DNA of 64,000 nucleotides from Leptospira haakeii (lineage in GTDB: Bacteria; Spirochaetota; Leptospiria; Leptospirales; Leptospiraceae): positions 8,864-72,863 of the forward strand of contig NZ_NPEG01000016.1 of the NCBI RefSeq assembly GCF_002812045.1, read 5' to 3'. Shown one piece after another: positions 1 through 9,912 of the stretch. A program made the translations under genes and the position numbers. How positions within the stretch are numbered: position 1 is the stretch's first letter; every line of letters begins with the position of its first letter. The notes under the pieces are model-generated. The model did no database searches. It saw only the letters and a list, made by a program, of their open reading frames with translations, and was not told where the DNA came from.

Positions 1-1
1 G

Positions 2-1381
2 TTCCAGCAGGCAGAAGGTTCTTCTACCAGAAAGTACGGTGGTACTGGAATAGGTCTTGCTATGGTAAAAGATTTTTCGGAACTTTTAGGCGGTTCTGTA
101 GAAGTTACTAGCAAACTGGATTCAGGAAGCAAATTTAGCGTCAAAATTCCGGCTGAAAAAGCGGACTCTGATGAAAGGGACCCTTCTTCCAAAATTTTTT
201 CCCATTCTCCTCAATATTCTAGTTTAGAGATCCCTAATAAAGAAGATACGAATCTTTCGGATAAGCCTAAAGTTCTGATCTGTGAGGATAATGAAGATCT
301 TTCTAGTTATATCTATTCACTTCTCTCTCCTTTATACCAGGTCAAGTCTGCTCAGAATGGAAAAGAAGGATTAAAATTAGTCTATCTCTGGGAGCCGGAC
401 CTGGTTCTTTCGGATGTGATGATGCCGGAGATGGACGGCGTCGAACTCTGCAAAGAGATCAAAGCAGATCCTAAAATTTCCAAAACAATCGTCGTTCTTC
501 TTACAGCCCTAACCCATAGAGAAGCTATGTTAAAAGGTTGGGAAGCGAAGGCGGATGAGTATTTATGCAAACCTTTCCATCCGGAAGAATTGATCGTAAG
601 AGTGAAGTCTCTTCTTGCAATTGCAGAAGATAGGAAAAAGAATTTAGAAAAATTAGAACAAAAAAACTTCGAACTGGAATTTGCAAATTCTGAGTTAGAA
701 GCATTCTCCTATTCGGTCTCCCATGACTTGAGAGCACCATTGAGAGCAATCCAGGGCTACACTCAAATGATCCTAGAAGATCATAGCTCCGTTTTGGACG
801 CTGACGGGATACGTTTCTTAAATGTGCTGATCGACTCCACAAAAAGAATGGAGAATCTGATCGATAATTTATTAGAATTCTCTAAAGTAGGGAAAAAAGA
901 GCTCAAGGATTCCACTTTCGATCTTACTGAAGTCGCCGAAAATGTAGTAAGTCAGATCAAGGACCAAACAGAACATAACGCTGAAATTATTATTCACCCA
1001 CTCGCAAACGTAACTACGGATCGAGATATGATGTCTTACGTATTCCAGAACCTGATTTCCAACGCGGTAAAATATTCCGCCAAAAAAGAAAAACCTAAGG
1101 TAGAGATCGGAGTTACGAATACAGAAAAAGGTAAAACATTCTTCGTAAAAGATAACGGGGCCGGTTTCGATATGAAATATTATAATCGACTATTCGGTGT
1201 TTTCCAAAGATTGCATAGACAAGATGAATTTTCGGGCACAGGAGTCGGTCTCGCAATCGTTCACAGGATCGTCACAAGATACAAGGGTTCGGTTTGGGCA
1301 GAAGGTAAAATAGGAGAAGGTGCATCCTTCTTCTTTACCTTGGGAGAAAGAGCAGGAACCGCGGTCGGTTTCCGCAATTGA
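2..1381 (+). CDS. Hybrid sensor histidine kinase, C-terminal part (5' end outside window)
   Basis: The frame is open from the first bases, so the gene begins upstream; the ATG at 62 is internal. The window opens inside the G-box of a first HATPase domain (TGIGLAMVK). Next comes a receiver domain, with its acidic pocket in ICEDNED and a phospho-acceptor Asp at base 413 in SDVMMPEMDG. A short coiled coil and a second kinase core follow: H-box SVSHDLRAPL (His codon at base 722), N-box NLISNAVKY and G-boxes near DNGAGFD and GTGVGLAIV. The visible order HATPase-REC-HisKA-HATPase suggests an internal phosphorelay in a double kinase. It lies upstream of two more kinases and an HD-GYP protein on the same strand. 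The domain calls are firm; the signal sensed is unknown because the sensor part is missing. Confidence 0.9.
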   Translation, partial: FQQAEGSSTRKYGGTGIGLAMVKDFSELLGGSVEVTSKLDSGSKFSVKIPAEKADSDERDPSSKIFSHSPQYSSLEIPNKEDTNLSDKPKVLICEDNEDLSSYIYSLLSPLYQVKSAQNGKEGLKLVYLWEPDLVLSDVMMPEMDGVELCKEIKADPKISKTIVVLLTALTHREAMLKGWEAKADEYLCKPFHPEELIVRVKSLLAIAEDRKKNLEKLEQKNFELEFANSELEAFSYSVSHDLRAPLRAIQGYTQMILEDHSSVLDADGIRFLNVLIDSTKRMENLIDNLLEFSKVGKKELKDSTFDLTEVAENVVSQIKDQTEHNAEIIIHPLANVTTDRDMMSYVFQNLISNAVKYSAKKEKPKVEIGVTNTEKGKTFFVKDNGAGFDMKYYNRLFGVFQRLHRQDEFSGTGVGLAIVHRIVTRYKGSVWAEGKIGEGASFFFTLGERAGTAVGFRN

Positions 1382-1524
1382 ATAGGCATTTAACTCTATA
1401 ATTTCTTTACTTAAGAGATAGATTTATCCTCTGAAGATTGAATAGATCCAACTAATACGTCTTATATTTTCAGCTCAGAAACTTTCTCCTTGAGCCGAAG
1501 GAGTGGCTTTCGATATTAGTTTGC

Positions 1525-4044
1525 ATGGGAACGGAAGTCCAATCTTTAGCCTGGTTCAAATGGACACCCTACGCAATCCTTCCTTTAATCAGTCTCTCTC
1601 TATCTATTCTATCTCTTAAAATAGGATTCAAAAGTAGACAAACTTCCGGCGCTCCGGAATTCATCTTAGTATGCCTTGGAATCATTCTTTATAGTTTCGG
1701 TTATTTTTGGGAGATAGTCAGCATAAGACCTGAGAACATTATTTTTTGGGATAATTTCCAATTTATAGGTCCTGATCTTCTGATTGCTTCTCTTCTTTTC
1801 CTCTGTTTAAGGGTAGCTAACTTAAATAGATTCATTCACCCAATTAGTGTACTTCTTTTTTCAATCATTCCTATCTGCACCGAAATTGCAGTTTGGTTCG
1901 GGCCGGCAGAATGGATCCGCCCTTCTTTCCGATTCGACCCCTCTGCTCCTTGGCTTGCTCTAATCTATGAATATGGGCCTTGGATGCAGGTCTATGTAAT
2001 CAATTCAATCTCCATATTCACCCTATGTATTATAATTTTAATATACGGCGCCTGGTCTCAAAGAGCGTTCCATAGGATCAGATGTTTGGTATTTATGATC
2101 GGGATCTCTCTTCCCTTCGGAAGTCAAGTAATGACTGCCGGAGGTTTTATTCCTTTCGTCCATCCTAAATTGGATATCTTTCCGTTAGCGGCAAGCTTTG
2201 CATTGATCGTCTGGATGTACGGTCTTTTCTATTTCAGGATCTTAAACCTGATCCCCTTAGCAAGAAACCAAGTTTTCGAATATATACAAGATGCAGTTTT
2301 TGTAATGAATTCTTCCGGCTTTCTTTTGGACTGTAATGTTTCCGCCCTACATCTGCTTGGAACAGCAAGGCTCAAACAAAATTCCAAACTTTCTGAATTT
2401 CTTCCCGACCTAGATGTTCTTGTAGAAGAATGTCACACCAACCGAAAGGCGAATACGGAATGGAAAACGAATCACGGAAAATATTATGACGTTTCCGTTC
2501 GCTCCCAAAGAGCAGAAGGTTCTCAATTCGCAATTATAGTTTTGAGAGATGTGACCCAAAGGGCAATTTCCGAAAGAAAACTTTCGGAAAGAAGGGATAT
2601 TCTCCAGAGTATTCTAGATTCCACTAGTATCTTATTTTTGGTTTTAGACGGAGATGGTAAATTAATTTTATTGAATAGAGCCTGTTTAGAGACCACAGGA
2701 TTCGACCTAATGGAGTTGGAAGGAAAAGTTTTTTGGGAAACGGAACTATTTGCGGAAGAAAGTAAGACAATTGCAAAAGTTTTCGAACAACGTTTTGCAA
2801 AGAAAAGGTTCCCAAAACACACAAGTGTACTTCTAAGGACCAAAGATGGAAAATCCAGAAGGACTCTTTGGGAGCATAAAGAAGTTAGAGATAGAAACGG
2901 CCATTTACAATATGTGATCTCGACCGGAACTGATGCAACAGGTTTAAAAGAAGCAGAATTCAGAATAGAAACATTACAAAGAGCCAATGAAGAAATTCTT
3001 TCCCAAAAGGAAATCATCGAATCCCAAAAATTCAATCTGGAAGATGCTCTTCAAAGCCTAAAAAGAACGCAAGCAAAACTGATCCAAGCTTCCAAACTTG
3101 CAGACCTAGGACAATTAGCCGCAGGGATTGCTCATGAGATCAACAATCCCATAGGCGCGATCCAAGCTGCAGGTTTTAATATTCTCTCTTATTTAGAAAG
3201 GATAAGAACGGACTTACGTTCTATTCTTCCACTTCTCTCTTCCTTATCTGACAAGGACTGGAATTCATATAAAGAACTTATCTCTTTAGGAGTTTCTTCC
3301 AAAGAGATACTGATCGGTTTAGAAAGAAGAAGAATACTTGCAGAGATTAAAACTGAAATGAAATCCGCAAATATTCTCCTTCCCGAAGAAACTGCCGAAT
3401 TTTTCGTGGATTTCGGAATTTCATCTTCCTGGAAAAATTTTGAAAGAATATTAAAAAATCAGAATACTAGGGAGCTACTTCCCTTCTTCTTAAATCTTTT
3501 GGGTCCGGAACAATGTGTGGATACGATCAAAACCGCAGTAGAACGTTCCGCAAAAATTGTATATGCGCTTAGAAGTTTTGCACATTTTGAGTCTTCTCAT
3601 AAGAAAAGAAAATTTTCCTTAAAAGAAAATATAGATACTGTTCTTACATTGTATCAAAATCTGTTCAAACATGGCGTTGAAGTTTCGACTAACTTGGATG
3701 GGATCCCGGAATTTTTAGGTTTTCCGGATGATTTAATGCATCTATGGACAAATTTGATCATGAATTCCGTCCAAGCAATGTCTTATAAAGGTTCGATCGG
3801 AATAAACGCTGTCTTGCAAGAAAAGGAAGTAATAGTTTCCATCCAAGATAAGGGGCCCGGAATCCCTGCGGAAGTGAAAGACCAAGTATTCGACGTATTC
3901 TTTACCACCAAACCTTTGGGAGAAGGTTCCGGTTTAGGTTTGGATATAGCAAAGCGGATTGTAGAAAAACATAAAGGAAGGATCTGGTTTGAATCTTCTC
4001 CTGGAAATACTATATTTTATGTGGGGCTTCCTTTCGAGGTCTGA
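1525..4044 (+). CDS. 7TM-PAS sensor histidine kinase
   Basis: This is an 839-residue membrane sensor kinase. About 240 N-terminal residues form roughly seven hydrophobic segments like the histidine-kinase N-terminal 7TM domain. One or two PAS domains (about 250-480) and a coiled coil follow. The H-box is LAAGIAHEINNP with His537, and the ATPase lobe has N-box LWTNLIMNSVQAM near residue 742 and G-boxes DKGPGIP and GSGLGLDIA. The distance from His537 to the N-box is about 200 residues, roughly 90 more than usual. No receiver domain is present, so it must signal to a separate regulator. The next kinase starts six bases after its stop, suggesting co-transcription. Confidence in kinase function is high; the ligand is unknown. 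Confidence 0.93.
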   Translation: MGTEVQSLAWFKWTPYAILPLISLSLSILSLKIGFKSRQTSGAPEFILVCLGIILYSFGYFWEIVSIRPENIIFWDNFQFIGPDLLIASLLFLCLRVANLNRFIHPISVLLFSIIPICTEIAVWFGPAEWIRPSFRFDPSAPWLALIYEYGPWMQVYVINSISIFTLCIIILIYGAWSQRAFHRIRCLVFMIGISLPFGSQVMTAGGFIPFVHPKLDIFPLAASFALIVWMYGLFYFRILNLIPLARNQVFEYIQDAVFVMNSSGFLLDCNVSALHLLGTARLKQNSKLSEFLPDLDVLVEECHTNRKANTEWKTNHGKYYDVSVRSQRAEGSQFAIIVLRDVTQRAISERKLSERRDILQSILDSTSILFLVLDGDGKLILLNRACLETTGFDLMELEGKVFWETELFAEESKTIAKVFEQRFAKKRFPKHTSVLLRTKDGKSRRTLWEHKEVRDRNGHLQYVISTGTDATGLKEAEFRIETLQRANEEILSQKEIIESQKFNLEDALQSLKRTQAKLIQASKLADLGQLAAGIAHEINNPIGAIQAAGFNILSYLERIRTDLRSILPLLSSLSDKDWNSYKELISLGVSSKEILIGLERRRILAEIKTEMKSANILLPEETAEFFVDFGISSSWKNFERILKNQNTRELLPFFLNLLGPEQCVDTIKTAVERSAKIVYALRSFAHFESSHKKRKFSLKENIDTVLTLYQNLFKHGVEVSTNLDGIPEFLGFPDDLMHLWTNLIMNSVQAMSYKGSIGINAVLQEKEVIVSIQDKGPGIPAEVKDQVFDVFFTTKPLGEGSGLGLDIAKRIVEKHKGRIWFESSPGNTIFYVGLPFEV

Positions 4045-4050
4045 GTTTTT

Positions 4051-7020
4051 GTGATCGCATTTTTAGATAATTTTTTCATTTATGATTCTTCCGTAAAACT
4101 TCTTACGGCTACGTACAATCCTTGGCTGGTAGTTCTTTCGGTTTTGATGGCGATATTTGCATCTTATATCGCTCTTCAGATTGTAGGACAGAAGGTTCCG
4201 GAATCTTCTCCACCAATTACAAAGTATTTAATTTCTTCCGCAGCAAGCTTGGCCTTAGGTTGTGGAGTTTGGTCCATGCACTTTATCGGAATGCTTTCCT
4301 TTGAACTATGCACGACCGTTCAATATGATAAAAGCCTAACAATCTTATCTATATTTCCTAGCCTTCTTGCTTCTACCGTCGCGCTTTCTTTCGTGAACAG
4401 ACCTAAAATTTCAAGCACCGAACTAATATTAGGCGGAGTACTTGTAGGCTCTGGGATTGGAGCAATGCATTATACTGGTATGGGCGCGGTAGAAACCGCC
4501 CCATACTTACGTTATGATCCTTGGTTCTTCGCATTGTCCATTATAGTGGCAGTGGTACTTGCAATTTTATCTCTTTGGGTAAGATTCGGTTTAGAAAATT
4601 TGAAATTAGGGACTCTCTGGCCTTCTATTATTTCTTCAGTAACCATGGGATCTGCTATTTCTGGAATGCATTATACTGGAATGGCAGCTGCTAGATTTAT
4701 TGGAGAAGAGACCACCCCCACTCCTCAAACCGCGGATTCTACCTTTCTTGCACTTTCAGTTTCTTTGATAACGATTGCATTCACTCTATTCGCATTCGCG
4801 GTTAACTGGTTCTTAAGATATCGTGACCTAGTAAACGATTTAAGGATAAGTGAATCCAGACTTAGGACGATAATCACCACCGCAGTGGATGGTGTAATCA
4901 CAATGGACTCTCAAGGTAGGATCAGAGAATTCAACCGCTCCGCAGAACTGATTTTCGGCTACACAAACAAAGAAGTGATCGGAAAAAATATCAGAGAGTT
5001 GATGCCTGATCCGTATTACACAGTAAGAGATAAAAATTCAGAGACCATGTTAAGTGCAGGTTTTGCTAAAATTATCGGAAGCAGTAGAGAAGTTATAGGT
5101 ATCAGAAAAGATGGTTCCGACTTCCCAATACGTCTGGCAATTGGACATGGGAAACTCGCTGGCGAAGATCTATTCGTTGGTTTTGTTACTGATATCAGTG
5201 ACAGAAAAATGATAGAGAACGCTTTAAAACAGAGTGAACAGCAAGTGCGCTCCTTGATTGAAAATATTCCTGGGATCACTTATAGATGTCTTCCAAATAA
5301 TGACTGGAATATGTTATTCATGAGTGATGCTTCCGAATCAATCACCGGTTATCCTGTCCAAGATTTTATAAGCGCAGAATCTGTACGATCTTTCAAAGAT
5401 ATTGTGCATCCTGAAGATATTAAAATGGTAGAGTCCATAGTTGATTCTGCAGTTGCAGGAAAAAGAGCATTTACTTTAGAGTATAGAATTATCCACCAAA
5501 ATGGAGAGACCCGATGGCTTTGGGATAATGGATGCGGAGTTTATGGTGGAAATGGAGAAGCAATCTTTATCGACGGAGTTATTCTAGATATCACTGAAAG
5601 AAGAATGATAGAAGAAGCATTACGCAAAGAGAAAGAAAAAGCAGAACTTGCTGCGATCACTAAAACTTCTTTCTTAGCGAATATGAGTCATGAGATCAGA
5701 ACTCCAATGAACGCTATCTTAGGATTTACTGAAGTTCTTCTTTCCGACGAATTAGAAAAAAATCATAGAACCCATTTAGAAACCGTAAAAAGTTCAGCAA
5801 AATCTTTATTAAGACTTTTGAATGATATCTTAAACACCGCTAAATTAGAAAAAGGAGCGGTTGAATTAGAAGAAATGGACTTCTCCCTTTTCAAATTGAT
5901 CGCAGAATTAAAATCCACTTTGGGTATCAGCACTCGAAAGAAAAATTTAGAATTTGAAGTGATACAAGGTCCAGATCTTCCTGAATTTTATAAGGGAGAT
6001 TCTTTACGGATTAGACAGATATTGATGAACTTAATCGGCAATGCGGTCAAATTCACGGATAATGGAAAGGTTAGTTTAAAAGTTACCAGAGAAGATGGAA
6101 AACTTCATTTTGCAGTCCAAGATACTGGGATAGGGATCCAAGCGGATCGACTTGAGAAAATTTTCGAACCATTCACGCAGGCGGATATTTCTACAACAAG
6201 ACGTTTTGGTGGAACAGGATTAGGAACCACAATCTGTAAACAATTAACAGAATTGATGGGAGGAAAGATCTGGGCGGAGAGTACGCTCAGAAAAGGAAGT
6301 ACGTTCCATGTTCTTCTTCCTTTAGAACTAGGAAAACCTAGACAAGAAAACCAAATAAAAACAGGGATCAAACTTCCGGCTTTAAAGATCCTAGTTGTGG
6401 ATGATGTAGAAAAAAATACGGAACTAGTAAGTCTTCTTCTCCAAAACCTTGGGCATCAGGTAGAATCGTCGTATAACGGTGAAGACGCGGTAAAAAAAGT
6501 CACGACCGGATCTTTCGATTTGGTTCTAATGGATATACAAATGCCCGGATTGGATGGTCGCCAAGCTACTAGGGTGATCCGAATGCATGAGATGCAAGAA
6601 AATGTTTCCAGGACCCCTATTTTAGCATTGACCGCAAGCGTTTTTGAAGAAGATAAAAATGCGGCGACTGCGGCCGGGATGGATGGATTCGTCTCTAAAC
6701 CTGTGGAGATGGATCAGATGATAGCTGAGATCGCAAGAGTAATCGGTCATTTTGAAATGATCGAAAATCCGGAAATTGATCCTTCCGGACAAGAAGAAGT
6801 AGAATGGGATCCTAAAAAAGCCTCCCTTCTAGCAAAAGAACTATCCGACTCTTTCCAAAGAGGTTCGATAGAAGAAGACTACTTAGAAGAATTTTCGGAT
6901 CTGATCCGAACAAAAGTGGAAAATTCCGATTTTAAATCTTTTCGTTCTAAAATAGAACAATTCGAATTCGAAGAGGCATATACTCTTCTCAAAAAATTCA
7001 TTACCCAACTCGAATTATAA
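4051..7020 (+). CDS. MHYT-domain PAS hybrid histidine kinase
   Basis: This 989-residue hybrid kinase starts at GTG. The N-terminal integral membrane MHYT domain carries three repeats of its signature (WSMHFIGM, GAMHYTGMG, SGMHYTGMA); MHYT domains are proposed to bind copper and sense a diatomic gas or redox state. Two PAS domains follow (about 270-380 and 395-525). The kinase core has H-box NMSHEIRTPM with His547 and G-box GGTGLGTTI, then a receiver domain with phospho-acceptor Asp828 in LMDIQMPGLDG. About 80 residues after the receiver resemble no HPt domain that I can recognise. It sits between a 7TM kinase and an HD-GYP response regulator in one strand-consistent run, so the HD-GYP protein is an attractive output partner (inference). 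Confidence 0.93.
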   Translation: MIAFLDNFFIYDSSVKLLTATYNPWLVVLSVLMAIFASYIALQIVGQKVPESSPPITKYLISSAASLALGCGVWSMHFIGMLSFELCTTVQYDKSLTILSIFPSLLASTVALSFVNRPKISSTELILGGVLVGSGIGAMHYTGMGAVETAPYLRYDPWFFALSIIVAVVLAILSLWVRFGLENLKLGTLWPSIISSVTMGSAISGMHYTGMAAARFIGEETTPTPQTADSTFLALSVSLITIAFTLFAFAVNWFLRYRDLVNDLRISESRLRTIITTAVDGVITMDSQGRIREFNRSAELIFGYTNKEVIGKNIRELMPDPYYTVRDKNSETMLSAGFAKIIGSSREVIGIRKDGSDFPIRLAIGHGKLAGEDLFVGFVTDISDRKMIENALKQSEQQVRSLIENIPGITYRCLPNNDWNMLFMSDASESITGYPVQDFISAESVRSFKDIVHPEDIKMVESIVDSAVAGKRAFTLEYRIIHQNGETRWLWDNGCGVYGGNGEAIFIDGVILDITERRMIEEALRKEKEKAELAAITKTSFLANMSHEIRTPMNAILGFTEVLLSDELEKNHRTHLETVKSSAKSLLRLLNDILNTAKLEKGAVELEEMDFSLFKLIAELKSTLGISTRKKNLEFEVIQGPDLPEFYKGDSLRIRQILMNLIGNAVKFTDNGKVSLKVTREDGKLHFAVQDTGIGIQADRLEKIFEPFTQADISTTRRFGGTGLGTTICKQLTELMGGKIWAESTLRKGSTFHVLLPLELGKPRQENQIKTGIKLPALKILVVDDVEKNTELVSLLLQNLGHQVESSYNGEDAVKKVTTGSFDLVLMDIQMPGLDGRQATRVIRMHEMQENVSRTPILALTASVFEEDKNAATAAGMDGFVSKPVEMDQMIAEIARVIGHFEMIENPEIDPSGQEEVEWDPKKASLLAKELSDSFQRGSIEEDYLEEFSDLIRTKVENSDFKSFRSKIEQFEFEEAYTLLKKFITQLEL

Positions 7021-7039
7021 ACGGATTTCGGAAAATAGA

Positions 7040-8035
7040 ATGAGCCATCTACTTGATGATAGACCTAAAATTTTGGTCGTAGACGATGAAGCAGCAAACC
7101 TGCAAGTACTCAAACAAATATTACAAGAAGATTATAGACTTTTTTTCGCAAAAGACGGGATCAAGGCCCTAGAATTAGCGATTTCCGAAAAGCCGAATCT
7201 TATTCTTTTAGATGTGATGATGCCTGGAATGACTGGGCATGAAACCTGTAAAAAACTCAGAACCGAAACTTCCACTTCAAGAATACCTGTGATTTTCGTG
7301 ACAGCAATGGCGGAAGAAGAAGATGAGGCAGACGGTTTCGAAGCCGGGGCCGTGGATTATATTACGAAACCTGTAAGTCCTGCAATCGTTAAAGCGAGAG
7401 TGAAAACGCATCTTTCTTTGGTTAGAAACGAAGAGCTAAAAGAAACCAGATTACAGATCATCCAAAGATTGGGACTGGCAGCGGAATATAAGGACAACGA
7501 AACCGGCCTTCATGTGATCAGAATGAGCCATTATTCTCGAACCTTAGCGAAGGCCTTAGGTTATTCTCAGGATACTGCGGATAAAATTTTGCATGCCTCG
7601 CCTATGCACGATATTGGTAAAATAGGGATCCCGGATAGTATATTACAAAAACCTGGTAAACTAGATCCGGAAGAATGGGATATCATGAAAACCCATCCCA
7701 CTATAGGAGCGGAGATCATCGGAGATCATGATTCTTCTCTTTTGCAAATGGCAAAAAGTATCGCTTTGAACCACCACGAAAAATGGGATGGAAGCGGTTA
7801 TCCAAACGGGATCAAAGGAGACGACATTCCGGTCGAAGCAAGGATAGTAACGATCGCTGATGTATTTGATGCACTTACCACGGAAAGACCGTATAAAAAA
7901 GCCTGGAGTATAGAGGACGCAGTTAATCATATTAGAAAAGGTGCCGGATCTCATTTTGATCCAGGACTTGTTCCGGTTTTCTTAAATCTGATGCCTGACC
8001 TTTTAGCGATCAGAGAACGCTGGGCGGAAACCTAG
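7040..8035 (+). CDS. Response regulator with HD-GYP domain, likely cyclic di-GMP phosphodiesterase
   Basis: An N-terminal receiver domain (Asp58 in LLDVMMPGMTG) is joined to an HD-GYP domain with all expected motifs: HD at His190-Asp191 (MHDIGKIGIP) and HHEKWDGSGYP at 245-255. HD-GYP proteins with this set hydrolyse cyclic di-GMP in the cytoplasm, so phosphorylation of Asp58 probably controls second-messenger breakdown. The gene lies 19 bases after the MHYT hybrid kinase and is the last of the signalling block. The next gene, on the opposite strand, ends two bases away. Length and motif order match the usual RpfG-type proteins. Enzymatic activity is inferred from the intact motifs. Confidence 0.94.
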   Translation: MSHLLDDRPKILVVDDEAANLQVLKQILQEDYRLFFAKDGIKALELAISEKPNLILLDVMMPGMTGHETCKKLRTETSTSRIPVIFVTAMAEEEDEADGFEAGAVDYITKPVSPAIVKARVKTHLSLVRNEELKETRLQIIQRLGLAAEYKDNETGLHVIRMSHYSRTLAKALGYSQDTADKILHASPMHDIGKIGIPDSILQKPGKLDPEEWDIMKTHPTIGAEIIGDHDSSLLQMAKSIALNHHEKWDGSGYPNGIKGDDIPVEARIVTIADVFDALTTERPYKKAWSIEDAVNHIRKGAGSHFDPGLVPVFLNLMPDLLAIRERWAET

Positions 8036-8037
8036 AT

Positions 8038-8721
8038 TCAAAGCACACCCTTAGGTGGAAGAAAAAGTATCTCGTCTTGGTTGAAACTTGCAGGAAGAGA
8101 GTATAAATTTTCTAGAAAGATCGCAGCATCCGTCGCCGGTATCATATCTTCTCTTTTAAATCCTTCTCTGCCATCCCAGATTGGAGTGTCAATTGCTCCT
8201 GCGTATACTGTAGTCACTCTTATCCCACGATCCTTTACCTCTTCTCGGATTGCTTTTGCGAAACCGGCCAAACCATGTTTAGAAGCACAATAAGGAGAAG
8301 ATTCAGGAAATCCAAACTTCCCTGCAGTAGAAGAAATATAACATAGAAACGATCCATTTTTCATAGAAGGCAGAAGTTTAGAAGTTAGTAAAATAGGAGC
8401 GCTTAAATTTAGGGTAAGATGTTTTTGGAGATCTTCCCATTCTAGATCTTCTATCTTTAAGAATAACCCGTCCCCGGAAGCAAAATAGATTGCATGGATC
8501 TCTTTCCAATACTGCAAAAGTGAAGACGTAAATTTGAGGATCTGGTTCTGTTCTCCCAGATCACAGAGATAATTTAGCCCTTTTTCTAAACCTTTTTCCA
8601 AAGGGACTCCGCGTCTGGAGATCCCGATCGGAAAATATCCAGGATTTGCATTCAGTTTTTCTAATAAAGATTTGCCGATCCCGGATCCGGCCCCGACTAC
8701 CAGGATGTTTTTGGGTTCCAT
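8038..8721 (-). CDS. Short-chain dehydrogenase/reductase
   Basis: This is a 227-residue classical SDR. The dinucleotide-binding loop is GAGSGIG (10-16), Ser130 or Ser131 provides the catalytic serine and the YxxxK pair is Tyr144-Lys148 in YCASKHG. The usual NNAG motif is replaced by ASGDG. The substrate cannot be read from the sequence. It starts four bases downstream of mtnB, so it is probably translated from the same mRNA as mtnB and mtnD. This raises the possibility that it handles an aldehyde or ketone related to methionine salvage, but nothing in the protein shows that directly. Confidence 0.85.
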   Translation of the reverse strand: MEPKNILVVGAGSGIGKSLLEKLNANPGYFPIGISRRGVPLEKGLEKGLNYLCDLGEQNQILKFTSSLLQYWKEIHAIYFASGDGLFLKIEDLEWEDLQKHLTLNLSAPILLTSKLLPSMKNGSFLCYISSTAGKFGFPESSPYCASKHGLAGFAKAIREEVKDRGIRVTTVYAGAIDTPIWDGREGFKREDMIPATDAAIFLENLYSLPASFNQDEILFLPPKGVL

Positions 8722-8725
8722 GTTC

Positions 8726-9361
8726 TTACTTGGACATCGCCCGCACTTTTAATAAAAAATCCGCAGCTTCCAGATGACGATTTGCCTGGATCAGATCTTT
8801 TCCCCAAACAGTGATCCCATGTTTTTCTATAACGCAGAATGGAACTCTGGGTTTTGCCTGGGTGAGATGTTGTTCCAAATGATCTGAGATATCCTGCACT
8901 TTCGGATAATTGTATAGAACAGGAACGGAAACGTTAGGGTTCTCATCCCAAATACCGAATGCTTTTATGATCTCTAAAGGAAGAAGTGGAAGATCCTCGA
9001 TTGGATTCTCTTTAGAAACCCCTATCTCGATCAGATTGGATTCAGGAGTATGGACATGAAGAGAACATCCCATTTCAGGAAATGCTTTATAAACTGCTCT
9101 GTGAATAGAAGTTTCGGCAGAAGGTTTCAGACCTTCTCTTCCTTTCCAACCTTCTAATACTTTTCCGGATTCTATTTCTACAGGAAGAAAATCTTTTCGA
9201 GTCAGTTTGTTTTTATCCAAACCGCTTCCACTTACCCAGAATATATTAGGATTTTTTTCGTCTTTGATGGAAAGATTTCCGGCAGTTCCAGGCATCCATC
9301 CTTTAGAATGATATAGTACTCCTGACTCCGCAAGGCGGGTCAGGATCTTTTTCTGGGACAT
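8726..9361 (-). CDS. mtnB: Methylthioribulose-1-phosphate dehydratase
   Basis: This 211-residue class II aldolase-fold protein should convert 5-methylthioribulose-1-phosphate to 2,3-diketo-5-methylthiopentyl-1-phosphate in methionine salvage. The opening motif GWMPGTAGNLS (21-31) and the zinc ligands His102 and His104 in LHVHTPESN, with a further His181 in EKHGITVWG, fit MtnB rather than fuculose-phosphate aldolase. It lies three bases after mtnD, which encodes a later enzyme of the same pathway, and this supports the call. The remaining salvage enzymes (mtnA and the enolase-phosphatase step) are not in the window. Confidence 0.92.
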   Translation of the reverse strand: MSQKKILTRLAESGVLYHSKGWMPGTAGNLSIKDEKNPNIFWVSGSGLDKNKLTRKDFLPVEIESGKVLEGWKGREGLKPSAETSIHRAVYKAFPEMGCSLHVHTPESNLIEIGVSKENPIEDLPLLPLEIIKAFGIWDENPNVSVPVLYNYPKVQDISDHLEQHLTQAKPRVPFCVIEKHGITVWGKDLIQANRHLEAADFLLKVRAMSK

Positions 9362-9364
9362 TTT

Positions 9365-9898
9365 TTAAACTAGAGCCGTAGTTTCTTCTACGTAATTAGG
9401 GACCCAGCCACTCATGTCTTGGAAATAACGGACTGCTTTGATCCTTTTATTCTCGTCTAGAGTGAACCAGTGATTTGTATTCTTAGGAACGGAGATGAAG
9501 TCATCCTTCTCTACTCTTACTAGAAACTTTTCGCCTGCAAGTGCAAATCCGAAAATACCGGAGCCGTCCACGATATAACGAACTTCGTCGTCAGTATGAT
9601 AATGTACTTTATCAAATTTGGCTAACATCTCGTTCAAGCCGGGAACTTGCGGATGAAGAACGATCAGGTCTCTAGATTGATAACCTTCTTTCTCTTTTAA
9701 TGTCTCGAAACGATTGTCTAAATTTTTGAGAAGAGCTTCTTTCTCATCATCTACAAGAGTTAATTTATCCGTAAGAGAATTAGAGGCGTTAGGAACCGGC
9801 CAATGATCGTACTCGATCCCTCTTTTATTTAGAAAAGATTTAACTTCAGTGTTGTCTTTGATTTCCGGTAGTCCCGGTTTTTGGATAATAGTCGCCAT
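9365..9898 (-). CDS. mtnD: Acireductone dioxygenase
   Basis: This is a 177-residue cupin of the ARD family, which oxidises acireductone to the keto acid precursor of methionine plus formate (iron form) or to an off-pathway product (nickel form). The metal ligands are visible as His99, His101 and Glu105 in [11 protein letters not shown] and His143 in TNHWF. A near-perfect Shine-Dalgarno, AAAGGAGG at 9905-9912, sits just before the ATG. It heads the mtnD-mtnB-SDR unit, 95 bases downstream of efp. The metal used cannot be told from the sequence. Confidence 0.95.
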   Translation of the reverse strand: MATIIQKPGLPEIKDNTEVKSFLNKRGIEYDHWPVPNASNSLTDKLTLVDDEKEALLKNLDNRFETLKEKEGYQSRDLIVLHPQVPGLNEMLAKFDKVHYHTDDEVRYIVDGSGIFGFALAGEKFLVRVEKDDFISVPKNTNHWFTLDENKRIKAVRYFQDMSGWVPNYVEETTALV

Positions 9899-9904
9899 TC
9901 GCGT

Positions 9905-9912
9905 CCTCCTTT
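9905..9912 (-). promoter_or_regulatory. Strong Shine-Dalgarno of mtnD
   Basis: Read on the minus strand this is AAAGGAGG, six bases before the ATG at 9898. It fixes that start and is stronger than most ribosome-binding sites in the window. Confidence 0.8.

Noticed and set aside
4044..4051. Possible frameshift joining the two kinases at 4044/4051
   Set aside because: The first kinase ends with a complete HATPase domain and the second begins with its own membrane domain; both are intact.
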